The notes beneath the pieces are model-generated. The model was given only the letters and a program-made list of their open reading frames with translations. It was not told where the DNA came from and did no database searches. Position numbers and translations under genes: made by a program. Positions 4,856 to 5,088 of a stretch of 5,088 nucleotides of DNA are shown here, in pieces. The stretch spans positions 1 to 5,088 of the forward strand of contig CAIZNF010000266.1 in assembly GCA_903934275.1 (NCBI GenBank), read 5' to 3'. The stretch is from an uncultured Nitrosomonadales bacterium. Its GTDB lineage: Bacteria; Pseudomonadota; Gammaproteobacteria; Burkholderiales; Gallionellaceae. How positions within the stretch are numbered: the first letter of the stretch is position 1; the number at the start of each line of letters is the position of its first letter.

Positions 4856-5088
4856 ATGGCTATCTCCCCCATTCCGCGTCCTCCTCTTGTTTTGCCGGGT
4901 TTCGAGCATGTCAGGAGAAGCTGGAACAATACTTATGAGGCTTACGCCGCGCGGCTCCTTCCAGGCGAGTATTACGTCACAATTAACGATGAAGGTGTTT
5001 ATACCACGCTGGGTTCGTGTATTTCTGCCTGCATTCGTGACCGGGTATCCGGTGTTGGTGGCATGAATCATTTCATGTTACCCGCCTC
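4856..5088 (+). CDS. cheD: CheD chemoreceptor glutamine deamidase (N-terminal part, cut by window end)
   Basis: The first 77 codons of an open frame that runs off the window. CheD deamidates specific glutamines of methyl-accepting chemotaxis proteins and in some bacteria interacts with CheC. Diagnostic segments are [19 protein letters not shown] (37-55), CIRD (59-62) and [10 protein letters not shown] (67-76). Cys55 and His72 are 17 residues apart, exactly as Cys27 and His44 of the Thermotoga maritima catalytic triad; Thr50 or Thr51 probably supplies the third residue. The 36 residues before the core form an extension longer than in the T. maritima protein, with [10 protein letters not shown] typical of proteobacterial CheD. 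No clear Shine-Dalgarno precedes ATG 4856. The spacing of 42 bases from the HDOD gene suggests co-transcription, with further chemotaxis genes expected beyond the window. Confidence 0.93.
   Translation, partial: MAISPIPRPPLVLPGFEHVRRSWNNTYEAYAARLLPGEYYVTINDEGVYTTLGSCISACIRDRVSGVGGMNHFMLPA

Overview
This window looks like chromosomal DNA of a proteobacterium with moderate GC, most likely a beta- or gammaproteobacterium. The evidence is a close relative of Escherichia coli Tas, an HDOD signalling protein next to cheD, a REP-like palindrome and two proteobacterial-type toxin-antitoxin modules. The genus cannot be fixed from the sequence.

Left part (1-1474, plus strand): a short tandem repeat (1-28) runs up to a HigB-family toxin gene (49-309). 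A HigA-type HTH antitoxin gene follows (378-683), and then a 226-residue protein (794-1474) whose C-terminal half is a GIY-YIG/T5orf172-type nuclease-like domain joined to an unrecognised N-terminal domain by a very acidic linker. The HigB lacks the usual first residues and differs at several positions known to matter for mRNA cleavage, so it may be inactive.

Middle part (1552-2457, minus strand): a compact operon reads leftward from a palindromic operator (2430-2447). It holds a CopG/RHH antitoxin (2111-2395), a ParE/RelE-family toxin (1809-2108) and a third small conserved protein (1552-1797) that is translationally overlapped with the toxin. It converges on the GIY-YIG gene.

Right part: tas (2503-3537, minus) encodes an NADP(H)-dependent aldo-keto reductase with an intact catalytic tetrad. 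A 415-base gene-free interval (3538-3952) follows, containing a long REP-like hairpin (3689-3751). Then come a stand-alone HDOD protein (3953-4813, plus) and the start of cheD (4856 to the window edge), the chemoreceptor glutamine deamidase. HDOD plus cheD suggests the edge of a chemotaxis/motility signalling cluster.

Overall, accessory DNA (two toxin-antitoxin modules and a nuclease-like gene, 1-2457) abuts housekeeping and signalling genes. No complete transposon, tRNA, rRNA or CRISPR array is visible.
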